From: Pirellulales bacterium
GTDB taxonomy: Bacteria; Planctomycetota; Planctomycetia; Pirellulales; JAEUIK01
Direction: 5' to 3'
Assembly (NCBI GenBank): GCA_019694435.1
Contig: JAIBBZ010000034.1
Coordinates: 1-60,432 of the forward strand
Length of the DNA stretch: 60,432 nucleotides
The notes under the pieces were generated by a model. It did not search any database. It was not told where the DNA came from and saw only the letters and a list, made by a program, of their open reading frames with translations. The translations under genes and the position numbers were made by a program. Positions 29,301 to 38,286 of this stretch are shown here, piece after piece (position 1 is the stretch's first letter; each line of letters opens with the position of its first letter).

Positions 29301-29424
29301 GCGGATCGCCGGCCAGATCGGGCTCGGCGTGGCCGTAGCCGCGGTCCTCCCAGACCCGAATCCAGCGTCGCTGGACGGGCCCTGGGTCGTACTGCTTCGG
29401 TAGCTCTTGGGTGGGGGAGGACAT
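26344..29424 (-). CDS. valS: Valyl-tRNA synthetase with zinc-ribbon insertion
   Basis: 1026 residues from the ATG at 29424 (MSSPTQELPKQYDPGPVQ). Class I signatures are present: PPPNVTGALHLGHALN (HIGH) near 50 and ETMSKSKGN (KMSKS) near 610. The CP1 editing domain, anticodon domain (CNKLWNASRFAL) and the C-terminal coiled coil characteristic of ValRS (about 960-1025) follow. Just after the KMSKS region, where other ValRS enzymes run straight on, an insert of about 45 residues carries a zinc-ribbon pattern, CPHC (Cys653, Cys656) and CPKC (Cys674, Cys677). It charges tRNA-Val with valine. Divergent from the YkvA gene. Confidence 0.95.
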   Translation of the reverse strand: MSSPTQELPKQYDPGPVQRRWIRVWEDRGYGHAEPDLAGDPQRSRAFCVVIPPPNVTGALHLGHALNNTLQDILVRRRRMQGYHALWMPGTDHAGIATQAVVERRLLTEENKTRHDLGREALVARIWKWKHDYEARILEQLKQMGCSCDWERTRFTLDETCARAVRHTFFRMFSRRLIYRGQRMVNWDTFLQTAVSDDEVFHETVKGHFWQLRYPVVDPQPGEPTHVTIATTRPETMLGDTAVAVHPDPAGALDQAEAELREKHAAAPAKQQPEIEREIEALRQRRTEMLPLLVRLRDMARAGRKVRLPLMNREIPLVADVWAKPELGTGAVKITPAHDPNDYEVGLRQKLPMLNILTLDGRMNDRCGAYSGLTIKQAREKVVADLQAQGLLGDVEDREIDLAHSDRSKTPIEPLLTDQWFVKMEQLAQSAMDAVSDGRVQITPARYAKGYLDWLSEKRDWPVSRQLWWGHRIPIWYAPAATEADLQRAFAGRDDVSWYYDADYGHWLICSRDDDLAEDAIPGQQIKQDPDVLDTWFSSALWPHSTLGWPESTPELAYFYPTSVLVTSRDIITLWVARMVLTGLLNVGDVPFRRVYIHPKILDGYGETMSKSKGNGVDPLDVIEKFGADALRFGLAYLATETQDVRMPVEFECPHCQAGIEQTKKTRVLARVECPKCGRPFSTQWATKPEDVDLPRAAVISERFELARNFCNKLWNASRFALLNLEGYAAAEVRDAELAVEDRWILSRLATVTQRVDEAIEQFRFADAARELYDFAWDEFCSYYVEMIKARLQAPASRAVAQRVLAHTLDTLLRLLHPLVPFITEEIWSLLGEAAPRRGLSASAEPAAASIMVAPWPAADLRRRDEAIEVQFARFTQALTGLRDVRARQNIAPKKPIEFVARTDAATTALLEPMAAYFAALAGATARAWGPDATIPSPSAHFAIAGGEIHVDLAEFIDIPAEIARNEKELEKLQGLLANKEKKLSNEAFVSRAPAEVVAQERASLEETRQRIAAMQATLADLRRRA

Positions 29425-29537
29425 GGGCGTCTTTTTGCTACTGGCTGCTGGCGATGCGGCTGGACTGTAAGGGTGGGCTGCGAACAATAGATCGAGTGGG
29501 GGGGACGCAGACCTATCGCTTAGAGAGACCACAACCC

Positions 29538-29870
29538 GTGGCTGAGTTCGTCGAACGCGACTTTTGGCCGGCGCTCAACCGGGCCTTTCGGAGGGCCGGA
29601 ACATCGGCCGTGCGGCCCGCGTTGGAACTTTACTATACCGCCCGGAGCCCGGAAACTCCGCTTTCGGCGAAGCTGCAGGCCGGGGCGGCGCTCGCCTACT
29701 TGATCCTGCCTTTGGACCTGCTGCCCGACGTCCTGGCAGGCGTGGGCTACACCGACGACGTGGCCGCCCTGCTGGCGACTATCCTGGCGCTGAACGCCTA
29801 CATCAGCCCAGCGATCCGGGAACAAGCCGCGGCGAAGGCCGAGGCGCTGTTTGGCGCAGATGTAACGTAA
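29538..29870 (+). CDS. YkvA family (DUF1232) small membrane-associated protein
   Basis: 110 residues if started at the GTG at 29538 (VAEFVERDFWPALNRAF), preceded by AGAGAG; an ATG at 29454 in the same frame is the alternative and would add 28 unrelated residues. The DUF1232 core is clear: LSAKLQAGAALAYLILPLDLLPDV followed by GYTDDVAALLATI. The family has a hydrophobic hairpin-like segment with conserved PxDLxPD and is of unknown function. It lies between valS (divergent) and cimA (convergent). Confidence 0.75.
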   Translation: MAEFVERDFWPALNRAFRRAGTSAVRPALELYYTARSPETPLSAKLQAGAALAYLILPLDLLPDVLAGVGYTDDVAALLATILALNAYISPAIREQAAAKAEALFGADVT

Positions 29871-29964
29871 TGTCTCACCGAGCGGTCGGTTGACCCAATC
29901 GGTCCCGCGGCCACATGGCGCTTGAGCGTTCGTTGAAACGGCGAACGATGTTCTGGATCGACGT

Positions 29965-31581
29965 TCATCGCGAGACCAGGTCTGCAGCAGGAACATCCGC
30001 GGTCTTGCTGGAAGCCGGCTTCGACTCGTCTTTGAACAGCTTGTACTCGATGCTGTCGACCAGCGCCATCCAGCTCGCTTCGATGATGTTTTCGCTCACG
30101 CCGACGGTGCCCCAGACGTCGTGGGCGTCGCGGCTTTCGATCTGCACCCGGACGCCCGCGGCTGTGGCCGCCTCGCTGTTGATCACCCGTACCCGGTAGT
30201 CGACCAGGTGCATATCGGCCAATTGCGGGAACGTGGCCGCGAGGGCCTTGCGCAGGGCATTGTCCAGCGCGTTCACCGGCCCGTCGCCTTCGGCCACCTC
30301 GTGGCGCACTTCTTCGCCGACGCGTAGTTTGACCGTGGCCTCGGTCGTCACCTGGCCCGTGCTGTCGGTCTCGACCGAGACATGGTAGTTGAGTCGCTCG
30401 AACCAGCGCTGGTAGGTGCCCACGCAGCGCCGCACCAGCAAGTCGAACGATCCGTCGGCCGCCTCGAACTGGTAACCGGCGTTTTCCAGGGCCACGACCT
30501 GGCGGAGGATCTCCTCCATCAGCTTCGGGTCGCTCTGGATGTTGTATTTCGTGGTCAGGGCGATGATGTTCGACCGGCCCGACAGCTCGCTCACCAGCAC
30601 GCGCCGCTCGTTGCCCACGCGTTCGGGCGGGATGTGCTCGTAGGTGCTGGCCACGCGATTGACGGCATGCACGTGCATGCCACCCTTGTGGGCAAAGGCG
30701 CTGGCGCCCACGAACGGCTGGTTGCCGCGATAGTTCATGTTCACCAGCTCGTACACAAACCGCGACAACCCGGTCAGGTGCTCGACACCGCCGCCGGAGA
30801 GCACCTCGTAGCCCTGCTTCTTGAGCGCCAGGTTGGCCACGACCGTGATCAGATCGGCGTTGCCGCACCGCTCGCCGAAGCCGTTGATCGTGCCCTGCAC
30901 CTGCACGGCGCCGGCATCGACCGCGGCCAACGAATTGGCCACGGCCAGCTCGCAATCGTTGTGGCAATGAATGCCGACGGGCACCGGCGTGGCGGCCCGC
31001 GCCGCCGAGAGCCGTTCGACGATCTGCTCGGGCATGCTGCCGCCGTTGGTGTCGCAAAGCACGAGCAGTTGGGCGCCGGCCTCGGCCGCAGCCTGCAGGG
31101 TTTGCCGGGCATAGTCGGGGTTGGCCCGCCAGCCGTCGAAGAAGTGCTCGGCGTCGTAGATCACTTCGCGCCCCTCGGCCCGCATCAGCCGGACGCTGTC
31201 GGCGATCATCTCGAGATTTTCCTCGAGCGAGACGCGCAAGACCTCGGTCACGTGAAAGTCCCAGGTCTTGCCGACGAGCGTGATCACCTTGGCGCCCGAA
31301 TCGAGCAGGGCGATCATGCCCGGGTCGTTGGCCGCGGAGACGCCCTTGCGCCGCGTCATGCCGAAGGCGCAGATCTTGACGTGCTTCAAGTCCAGCTCTT
31401 GGACGCGGCGGAAATACTGCTCGTCTTTTTCGTTCGACAGCGGGTAGCCGCCTTCGACATAGTCGAAGCCCAAATCGTCGAGCCGCTGAGTGAACAGCAG
31501 TTTGTCGTGCAGCGAGAAGTTGATCCCCTCGCCCTGGCTGCCGTCGCGGAGGGTCGTGTCGTAGATTTGCACGCGTCGCAT
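29965..31581 (-). CDS. cimA: (R)-citramalate synthase
   Basis: 538 residues from the ATG at 31581 ([19 protein letters not shown]), with GAAGGA nine bases upstream. The aldolase-type TIM barrel has the catalytic and metal-binding motifs [24 protein letters not shown] and [12 protein letters not shown]. The C-terminal LeuA allosteric domain (about 400-515) follows a linker. Sequence type and length match citramalate synthase and not 2-isopropylmalate synthase. It condenses pyruvate and acetyl-CoA, the entry to the threonine-independent isoleucine pathway. Expression is very likely controlled by the transcription attenuator directly upstream (31603-31836). Confidence 0.93.
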   Translation of the reverse strand: MRRVQIYDTTLRDGSQGEGINFSLHDKLLFTQRLDDLGFDYVEGGYPLSNEKDEQYFRRVQELDLKHVKICAFGMTRRKGVSAANDPGMIALLDSGAKVITLVGKTWDFHVTEVLRVSLEENLEMIADSVRLMRAEGREVIYDAEHFFDGWRANPDYARQTLQAAAEAGAQLLVLCDTNGGSMPEQIVERLSAARAATPVPVGIHCHNDCELAVANSLAAVDAGAVQVQGTINGFGERCGNADLITVVANLALKKQGYEVLSGGGVEHLTGLSRFVYELVNMNYRGNQPFVGASAFAHKGGMHVHAVNRVASTYEHIPPERVGNERRVLVSELSGRSNIIALTTKYNIQSDPKLMEEILRQVVALENAGYQFEAADGSFDLLVRRCVGTYQRWFERLNYHVSVETDSTGQVTTEATVKLRVGEEVRHEVAEGDGPVNALDNALRKALAATFPQLADMHLVDYRVRVINSEAATAAGVRVQIESRDAHDVWGTVGVSENIIEASWMALVDSIEYKLFKDESKPASSKTADVPAADLVSR

Positions 31582-31602
31582 CGGTTTGCGTCCTTCGCCA
31601 AC

Positions 31603-31637
31603 AAAAAAACCCCGAGGCTCAACTCGTGGCCTCGGGG
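31603..31637 (-). terminator. Attenuator terminator upstream of cimA
   Basis: Minus-strand RNA: perfect 9-bp stem CCCCGAGGC/GCCTCGGGG (arms 31629-31637 and 31610-31618) with a 10-base loop, then seven consecutive U (31603-31609). It ends 21 bases before the cimA ATG, so it would abort transcription ahead of the gene. Confidence 0.93.
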
Positions 31638-31670
31638 TGCGGGTGGCTATCGATCGGTTGCGCCAGAACT

Positions 31671-31680
31671 CCCCAAAGCC
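31671..31680 (-). promoter_or_regulatory. Antiterminator strand of the cimA attenuator
   Basis: GGCTTTGGGG, one base after the leader-peptide stop codon, can pair over all ten positions (two G-U wobbles) with CCCCGAGGCC, the 5' arm of the terminator. A ribosome resting on the leader stop codon would cover this strand; one stalled at the isoleucine codons would leave it free. Confidence 0.8.
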
Positions 31681-31681
31681 T

Positions 31682-31768
31682 TTACGCGGCGACAATCGCC
31701 GCGCCGGTAATCGGCAGCACGCCGGTAATTCGCTCGCTCGATATGCGGCAAACCGCGGGGCCGGTCAT
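31682..31768 (-). CDS. Isoleucine-rich leader peptide of the cimA attenuator
   Basis: A 28-codon reading frame, ATG at 31766-31768, TAA at 31682-31684. The second half reads ITGVLPITGAAIVAA, with Ile at positions 9, 14, 20 and 25, Val at 6, 17 and 26 and Leu at 18. All four Ile codons are ATA or ATT, whereas the surrounding genes favour ATC. Codons 22-28 form a perfect 8-bp hairpin (CGCGGCGA/TCGCCGCG, 31685-31703). It lies between a strong promoter and the attenuator terminator. Its expected role is to sense charged tRNA-Ile through ribosome stalling; no other function is expected. No strong Shine-Dalgarno is visible, only GACGAG about 11 bases upstream. Confidence 0.82.
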   Translation of the reverse strand: MTGPAVCRISSERITGVLPITGAAIVAA

Positions 31769-31807
31769 CGTAGGGGGCTCGTCTGGGCTAAAACCAAGTT
31801 CAACGCA

Positions 31808-31836
31808 AGCATACGACTCGCCCGGGCAGGAGTCAA
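31808..31836 (-). promoter_or_regulatory. Sigma-70-type promoter of the cimA leader transcript
   Basis: TTGACT (31831-31836), 17-base spacer, TATGCT (31808-31813) on the minus strand. Predicted start near 31801, about 33 bases before the leader-peptide ATG and about 165 bases before the attenuator terminator. Confidence 0.82.
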
Positions 31837-31928
31837 TTTGGCCGCGTTTTCTCCGGAAAATCGGCGATTCGACCGGCGCCACCGCGGTATTTCCGGGCAG
31901 CGGCCGGGGTGCGGCGTCGCACGCTCGA

Positions 31929-33233
31929 TCAAACGACCCGCGCGACGAGCAGCGTCCGGTCGTCGTCGGCCGGCTGGCGCGCGGTGAACTGGTCCAGCTC
32001 GGCGAGCACGGCGTCGATGATCGTGCCGGCCTGGTCGCGGCAGCGGCCCAGCACCCGGTCGAGGCCGGCGAGGCCGAAAAACTCGCCGGCCGGATTACGG
32101 GCCTCGGTGATGCCGTCGGTGTAGAAGACCAGTTGATCGCCGGGCACGAGTTGATGCCGCGACGTGGAGTATTGCACGTCAACCTCGATGCCCAAGGGCA
32201 GCCCGGCCTGACCGTCGACCGAGTAGATCGATCCGTCGACGCAGCGCTTCAGCCGCGGCGCGGGGTGGCCGGCGCTGGCAAACTCGAGCACGCGCGTCGC
32301 CGGATCGAAGACGCCGTAAAACGCCGTGACGAAGGTGCCGCTGTCGGCCGTGTAGCGCTGGGCCAGATGGCGATTGATGCGGTTGAGCAATTCGCTCGGC
32401 GGCAATTGTGGGCCGGGCAGGCCATGGGCCAGCGCATGCGTAATGGCCATGATCACCGCGGCCGGGGTGCCGTGCCCGCTGACGTCGGCGATCAGGATGC
32501 CCCACCGATCCTTGTCGAGCGGGAAGAAGTCGTAGTAGTCGCCGCCGGCGCGGCGCGAGGTTTGATAATGCGCAGCCAGGTCGAGCCGGGGTACCCGGGG
32601 CAGCTCGGCCGGCAACAGCGAACGCTGGATGTCGGCCACCATTTTTAGCTCGTGGTCGACGGCCCGGTAGGCCTGCTTCACCTCTTCGGTCAGCACCAGG
32701 TTGTGCGTCGCGCGGCCGAACAAATTGCTGACCCAGACCGTGTCCGGCAACATTTCAGGACGAAAGACGCCCCGGTCGGGATGATAGAACACAACCATGT
32801 TCAGGGCGCGCCCCTGATCGAACTGCGGGATCGCCATGATCGACCCGGCCTCGCCCAGGTAAGGGTACGACGCGTCGTGCTCGTCGATTTGGAGCGCTTC
32901 GATCACCTGGGGCTGCTCGGCATACAGCAGCTCGCCGAGCAAGCCAGTCGACAACAGCGGCAACCGGTCCTGCTGCTTCCAGGGATTGATGTTCTCTTCC
33001 CAGCCGGAGAACCGCGTGACGCGGTACCAGGGGCTGTCCAACCCGCGGCGGCTGATCGCCACGATCCCCCGTAGCGGCATCAGGGTGCTCATCCGCTCGC
33101 CGTAGGCCCGCACCATCCGCTGGGGATCGGTCTGCAGGCTCATTTCGCGCATCGTCTCGACGATGTGCTGCAACCGGGTTTCCCAGGGAATGCCGGGCGC
33201 GAGCTGATCGGTAATCGGCTGCGGCGTATCCAT
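31929..33233 (-). CDS. PP2C-family (RsbU/SpoIIE-type) serine phosphatase with N-terminal GAF-like sensor
   Basis: 434 residues. The N-terminal half (about 20-180) resembles a GAF-type sensor domain, ending in a helix (VKQAYRAVDHELKMVADIQRSLLP) typical of the linker before a SpoIIE phosphatase. The catalytic half has the metal-binding Asp motifs RRAGGDYYDF, IADVSGHGTPAA and YTDGITEARNP, and ends DDDRTLLVARV. Such enzymes dephosphorylate anti-anti-sigma factors in partner-switching stress systems; no anti-sigma gene lies nearby. No signal peptide. Its 3' end lies about 90 bases from the cimA promoter. Confidence 0.9.
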   Translation of the reverse strand: MDTPQPITDQLAPGIPWETRLQHIVETMREMSLQTDPQRMVRAYGERMSTLMPLRGIVAISRRGLDSPWYRVTRFSGWEENINPWKQQDRLPLLSTGLLGELLYAEQPQVIEALQIDEHDASYPYLGEAGSIMAIPQFDQGRALNMVVFYHPDRGVFRPEMLPDTVWVSNLFGRATHNLVLTEEVKQAYRAVDHELKMVADIQRSLLPAELPRVPRLDLAAHYQTSRRAGGDYYDFFPLDKDRWGILIADVSGHGTPAAVIMAITHALAHGLPGPQLPPSELLNRINRHLAQRYTADSGTFVTAFYGVFDPATRVLEFASAGHPAPRLKRCVDGSIYSVDGQAGLPLGIEVDVQYSTSRHQLVPGDQLVFYTDGITEARNPAGEFFGLAGLDRVLGRCRDQAGTIIDAVLAELDQFTARQPADDDRTLLVARVV

Positions 33234-33451
33234 CGAGTGAACCTGCGGCGGAATGATTCGGCACCAAGTGACGTACTGGCGATTCTAGGCCGTGAGGCGA
33301 GCGCGGGCCATGGCGGCGATTGATCCGATCGCGTGATCGAGCAGGCGTGCTGGGCGCCAGGTCGCCGGCTTGCCAGTCAATCGCCGCCGGGCGATAGTGG
33401 CCGCTTCGATATTCATTCGCGCCAAATTCTTTTGCGGGGAAACTGCGCAAG

Positions 33452-34234
33452 ATGAAACACCCACTCTTGATCGGCGCCGCGCTGGCCCTGGCCCTGTGCG
33501 CGAGCGCATCGGCCGTCGAGGTGGTTTGTCACCGCGGCGCCAACGAGCACGCGCCGGAAAATACCTACGCGGCGGCGCAACTGTGCATCGATTGGGGCGT
33601 CGACTATGTCGAAATCGACGTCCGCACCAGCCAGGACGGCGTGATGTACATCCTGCACGACCCGTCGGTCGACCGGACCACCGACGGGCACGGCCTGCTG
33701 CGCTCGCTCTCGAGCGCCGAAATCGACCGGCTCGACGCCGGGAGCTGGTTCGACCCGAAATTCGCCAACGAGCGCGTGCCCAGGCTCGAACCATACCTGC
33801 GCTGGATCAAGGGTCGGGCCAAAGTCTACTTCGACGTCAAGGATTGCGACCTCCAGGCACTGATCGACCTCGTGTATACGGTGGGGCTGGAACGCGACTG
33901 CTTCTTCTGGTTTGGCGCCAACAAGGCCGCGCGGCGGTTTCGCGAACTCGACCAGCAACTCGCACTCAAGGTCAACGCGGCCACGCCCGAGGAGGTCGAA
34001 CGCGCCGTGACCGAACTGCAGGCGGGCATCATCGAGACGGGCCTCGCCCGGTTGACGCCCGAGATGCTCGATGCTTGTCATCGGCGCGGGGCGAAGTTGA
34101 TGGTGTTGTTCACCGAGAAGGACCGCGCCGGTTTTCGCCGCATCATCGAAGGCGGCGCCGACATGGTGAACCTCGATCACGGCGACGTGTTTCTCGAAGT
34201 TCAGCGCGAGCTGGCCGGCGCGTCGGGCAATTGA
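33452..34234 (+). CDS. Secreted glycerophosphodiester phosphodiesterase family protein
   Basis: 260 residues with a clear signal peptide (MKHPLLIGAALALALCASASA). The GDPD signature is present: VVCHRGANEHAPENT (catalytic His), YVEIDVRTSQDG (metal-binding Glu and Asp) and LHDPSVDRTTDG (second catalytic His). The enzyme hydrolyses glycerophosphodiesters to glycerol 3-phosphate and an alcohol, here in the periplasm. Divergent from the phosphatase gene, and followed by bfr 164 bases later. Confidence 0.9.
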   Translation: MKHPLLIGAALALALCASASAVEVVCHRGANEHAPENTYAAAQLCIDWGVDYVEIDVRTSQDGVMYILHDPSVDRTTDGHGLLRSLSSAEIDRLDAGSWFDPKFANERVPRLEPYLRWIKGRAKVYFDVKDCDLQALIDLVYTVGLERDCFFWFGANKAARRFRELDQQLALKVNAATPEEVERAVTELQAGIIETGLARLTPEMLDACHRRGAKLMVLFTEKDRAGFRRIIEGGADMVNLDHGDVFLEVQRELAGASGN

Positions 34235-34398
34235 GACACAGTCGCCGCGTGTCCGACCCTCGGCGGTGAGAGGCCGTCTCAGTACGGCGCGCATGCGGAC
34301 GCGCCGCGAAAAACACCCGCGGGACCGCTCTTGTCGGCGCCGGGCGCTATGCTAGATTCGGCGCGTAGACGATCCACACGCTTGAAAGGACCACCGCC

Positions 34399-34881
34399 AT
34401 GCAGGGCGACCAGAAGATGATCGACGCGCTGAACGCCGCACTCACGATCGAGCTGACGGCCATCAACCAGTATTTCTGCCAGTCCAAGATGTGCAAGAAT
34501 TGGGGCTTCAATCGCCTCGCCGCCAAGCACTACCACGAGTCGATGGGCGAGATGAAGCATGCCGAACAATTGATCGATCGCATCTTGTTTCTCGAAGGCG
34601 TGCCCGAGATTGCCCGCTACGACGTGATCCGCGTCGGCGCCGACGTGAAGGACCAGTTCGAGAAGGACCTGGCGCTGGAAACCAAGGGCGTGACCACCTA
34701 CAACGCCGCGATCACTCTGGCGATCAGCCTCAACGATGCCGGCAGCCGCGAGTTGATGGAGAAGATCCTCGTCGAGAGCGAGGAGCACGTCGATTGGCTG
34801 GAAACCCAGTTGCACGTCATTTCGCAGACGGGCATCGAGAACTATCTCGCGCAGCAACTGGGCGAAGAAGGCGGACACTAG
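34399..34881 (+). CDS. bfr: Bacterioferritin
   Basis: 160 residues with AAAGGA upstream. Four-helix ferritin fold with Glu18, Glu51, His54, Glu94 and His130 of the dinuclear iron site and Met52 (GEMKHAEQ), the haem-b ligand, all at standard numbering. The ligand normally at position 127 is Ser here (VESEEHVDW), with Glu at 126 and 128; whether a neighbouring Glu takes over is open. Bacterioferritin oxidises and stores iron as a 24-mer. It converges on its electron-transfer partner bfd across 73 bases. Confidence 0.94.
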   Translation: MQGDQKMIDALNAALTIELTAINQYFCQSKMCKNWGFNRLAAKHYHESMGEMKHAEQLIDRILFLEGVPEIARYDVIRVGADVKDQFEKDLALETKGVTTYNAAITLAISLNDAGSRELMEKILVESEEHVDWLETQLHVISQTGIENYLAQQLGEEGGH

Positions 34882-34954
34882 GCCCGGCATCGGCCGCGGC
34901 GGGGCGAGTGCGATTTCGGCAGCGCTACCGCTCGCTCAATCTGCCAACGAGCAG

Positions 34955-35149
34955 CTAGCGCGTCTCGCTGCGCAAGAAAGCCTGCATCCGTCGATGACAG
35001 CCGCGGCAGCCGTCGCCTGCGCCGGTGCAGCGGATCACGTCGTCGACCGAGTCGCAGCCATTGCGTTCGACCGCCTCGGCGAGATCGGCCTCGCTCAGCT
35101 GCAGACAGCGACATACCAGTTGATCGACGAGTTGGTAGGCAGGGCTCAT
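34955..35149 (-). CDS. bfd: Bacterioferritin-associated ferredoxin (Bfd-like)
   Basis: 64 residues. The [2Fe-2S] ligands follow the Bfd pattern: CRC near the start (Cys13, Cys15) and CRGC (Cys48, Cys51), with two further Cys at 32 and 41. Bfd reduces the haem of bacterioferritin so that stored iron can leave. It faces bfr, and its promoter region carries a perfect Fur-like palindrome, which fits induction under iron limitation as for bfd in enteric bacteria. Confidence 0.88.
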   Translation of the reverse strand: MSPAYQLVDQLVCRCLQLSEADLAEAVERNGCDSVDDVIRCTGAGDGCRGCHRRMQAFLRSETR

Positions 35150-35185
35150 AGCGGTGCCGATCCAGGCGGGAACAACCCAAGAAGC

Positions 35186-35200
35186 TGAGACTGAGTCTCA
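35186..35200. promoter_or_regulatory. Perfect 7-1-7 Fur-like box upstream of bfd
   Basis: TGAGACTGAGTCTCA, an exact 7-1-7 palindrome of the same form as the proteobacterial Fur site (TGAGAATnATTCTCA). It lies just downstream of the predicted bfd start of transcription, a position suited to repression. Confidence 0.6.
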
Positions 35201-35214
35201 ATCTCTTGGTCTCT

Positions 35215-35242
35215 AGAATAAGCTCTTCTTCTGCAGCGTCAA
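35215..35242 (-). promoter_or_regulatory. Predicted promoter of bfd
   Basis: TTGACG (35237-35242), 16-base spacer, TATTCT (35215-35220) on the minus strand; the Fur-like box begins 14 bases downstream of the -10 element. Confidence 0.6.
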
Positions 35243-35702
35243 GACGGTTTCGATGCAACAACCGCGGCTTTTTGACGCCGCCGAGCCGCGGCACCCCCTC
35301 CTTCGGCGTAGCCCTTCGAGCTGGAGCCTGGCGGGCCCGAGACCGGAACCCGGTCTTGGCTGTGTTCGACCTTTGATCCAGGGACACGGGAACCAGGAGT
35401 CGCCACAAGTCGCAAACCAGTCTCGCTGCAAGAGGCGCTCGCTGGCTGTGCTTGCCGGTGCGCCGTCGACGGCTGGGAACCACCGCGATCGGCCTTCGGC
35501 CTGTCCCCCCGCACACGGCACGCGACAACTTGCTGCGCCGCGATGGTGCGCTCGCGCAGCGCGGCTGGGGCGCGGTTTTTTTCACCTCGGCAGTGCAATC
35601 AACCACGACCCATGGGTGTTTTTGCACGGCCTCGGGGGCAGCAGTAGAATCACCGCGGGAAGTTGGATTTGAGTGTGGCTAACCCTCCAGGAGTGAACTT
35701 CG
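35243..35702. other. Noncoding stretch before the amidohydrolase gene
   Basis: About 460 bases with no gene I can support, although open frames exist. It contains several hairpins (CCGCGGCT/AGCCGCGG at the left end, AGACCGG/CCGGTCT in the middle). I looked for RNase P, tmRNA and SRP RNA core motifs on both strands and found none. A small RNA cannot be excluded. Confidence 0.3.
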
Positions 35703-37235
<1,533 letters not shown>

Positions 37236-37236
37236 G

Positions 37237-38286
37237 GTGTACGGCGTGCAAGCTGTCTCGGGCAGCGTCGTGACGTGTGTGCGCCGCACGGCGCTGGCGG
37301 CGATGGGCCTGCTGGCCGCTGCGGCGATCGCTTGCCTCGTCGCAGGTCGGCCCCTGGCACTGCGCGCCGCGGCGCCGCCCGACGCGCTCGATCCTGCCGC
37401 TTGGGGCGCCGATCACATCAGCGAAGAGCTGCCCGAGTACATGGAAGGCGGCGAATGTCTGTTCTGCCACCGCCGCGAAGTGGGCCGCTCGTGGCAGACG
37501 GACCGTCACAGTCGGACGATTCGCGACGTGGAGCCCGAACACCCCGCCGTCAAGCTGCTGGCCGCCGACCCGGCCGGCAAGGCGGTGATCGGCGAGGTGA
37601 CGCTGCTCTTGGGTGCCGGCCAGCAGATGTGCTTCTTGCGCCGCGGCGAGCGCTACGGCCATTGCGATCTGCTCAGCGTCCGCGCCAATTCGACGCGCGG
37701 CGGCCGCTGGCGGCTCACGCAAAACGAGCAGGCCACCTGGGACGCGGCGGCCTTCAACCAGGGTTGCGCTGGCTGCCATGCGACCGCCGTAGCGACCGAA
37801 AACCAGGCGTTTTCCGCCGTGGGGCACGACTGTTTCGTCTGCCACGGCGCGGCCACCGAGGAGCATGCCAACGACCCGGCCTTGATGACGTTGTCGAAGG
37901 CGGCCAAGGACCCGCCGCGGGTCGTCACCTCGATTTGCGCCCAGTGCCATCTGCGCGGAGGCAAATCGCGCTCGACCGGTCTGCCGTATGCCAATCAGTT
38001 CGTACCGGGCGACAATCTGTTTCGCGATTTCGCTGTCGACTGGCAGCAGGCCGACCGTGCGGAACTCAACCCGGGCGACCGGCACGTGTGGGAAAACGTT
38101 CGCGACGTGGTGCTGCTCGGCCGGGAAGAGACGACCTGTCTGAGTTGCCACCAGGTTCATGGCAACTCGACCCAGCGTCACGCGCAACTGCCCGACGGTC
38201 CCGCGTGCAACGTCTGCCACGACCCGGCCCAGCCCAAGACCAAGCACCTGATTTACGAAGTCCACAGCCCGACCTGTGGTTACTGA
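37237..38286 (+). CDS. Secreted hexahaem c-type cytochrome
   Basis: 349 residues from a GTG at 37237, one base after the amidohydrolase stop; GTG codons at 37246 and 37270 are alternative starts. A hydrophobic export segment (ALAAMGLLAAAAIACLVA) precedes the mature part. Six CxxCH haem sites begin at Cys74, 177, 199, 234, 301 and 324. Cysteine spacing resembles the cytochrome c554/NrfB-like multihaem group, but no specific enzyme can be assigned. It probably carries electrons to or from the coupled amidohydrolase or a respiratory partner. Confidence 0.85.
   Translation: MYGVQAVSGSVVTCVRRTALAAMGLLAAAAIACLVAGRPLALRAAAPPDALDPAAWGADHISEELPEYMEGGECLFCHRREVGRSWQTDRHSRTIRDVEPEHPAVKLLAADPAGKAVIGEVTLLLGAGQQMCFLRRGERYGHCDLLSVRANSTRGGRWRLTQNEQATWDAAAFNQGCAGCHATAVATENQAFSAVGHDCFVCHGAATEEHANDPALMTLSKAAKDPPRVVTSICAQCHLRGGKSRSTGLPYANQFVPGDNLFRDFAVDWQQADRAELNPGDRHVWENVRDVVLLGREETTCLSCHQVHGNSTQRHAQLPDGPACNVCHDPAQPKTKHLIYEVHSPTCGY

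Noticed and set aside
26974..29403. 809-residue plus-strand open frame
   Set aside because: Antisense to valS; no family signature.
31682..32182. 166-residue minus-strand frame ending at the leader-peptide stop
   Set aside because: Only the last 28 codons lie downstream of the predicted promoter start; the upstream part overlaps the phosphatase gene in another frame.
35253..35672. 139-residue plus-strand open frame in the noncoding stretch
   Set aside because: No ribosome-binding site, low-complexity composition, overlapping equal-quality frames on the other strand.
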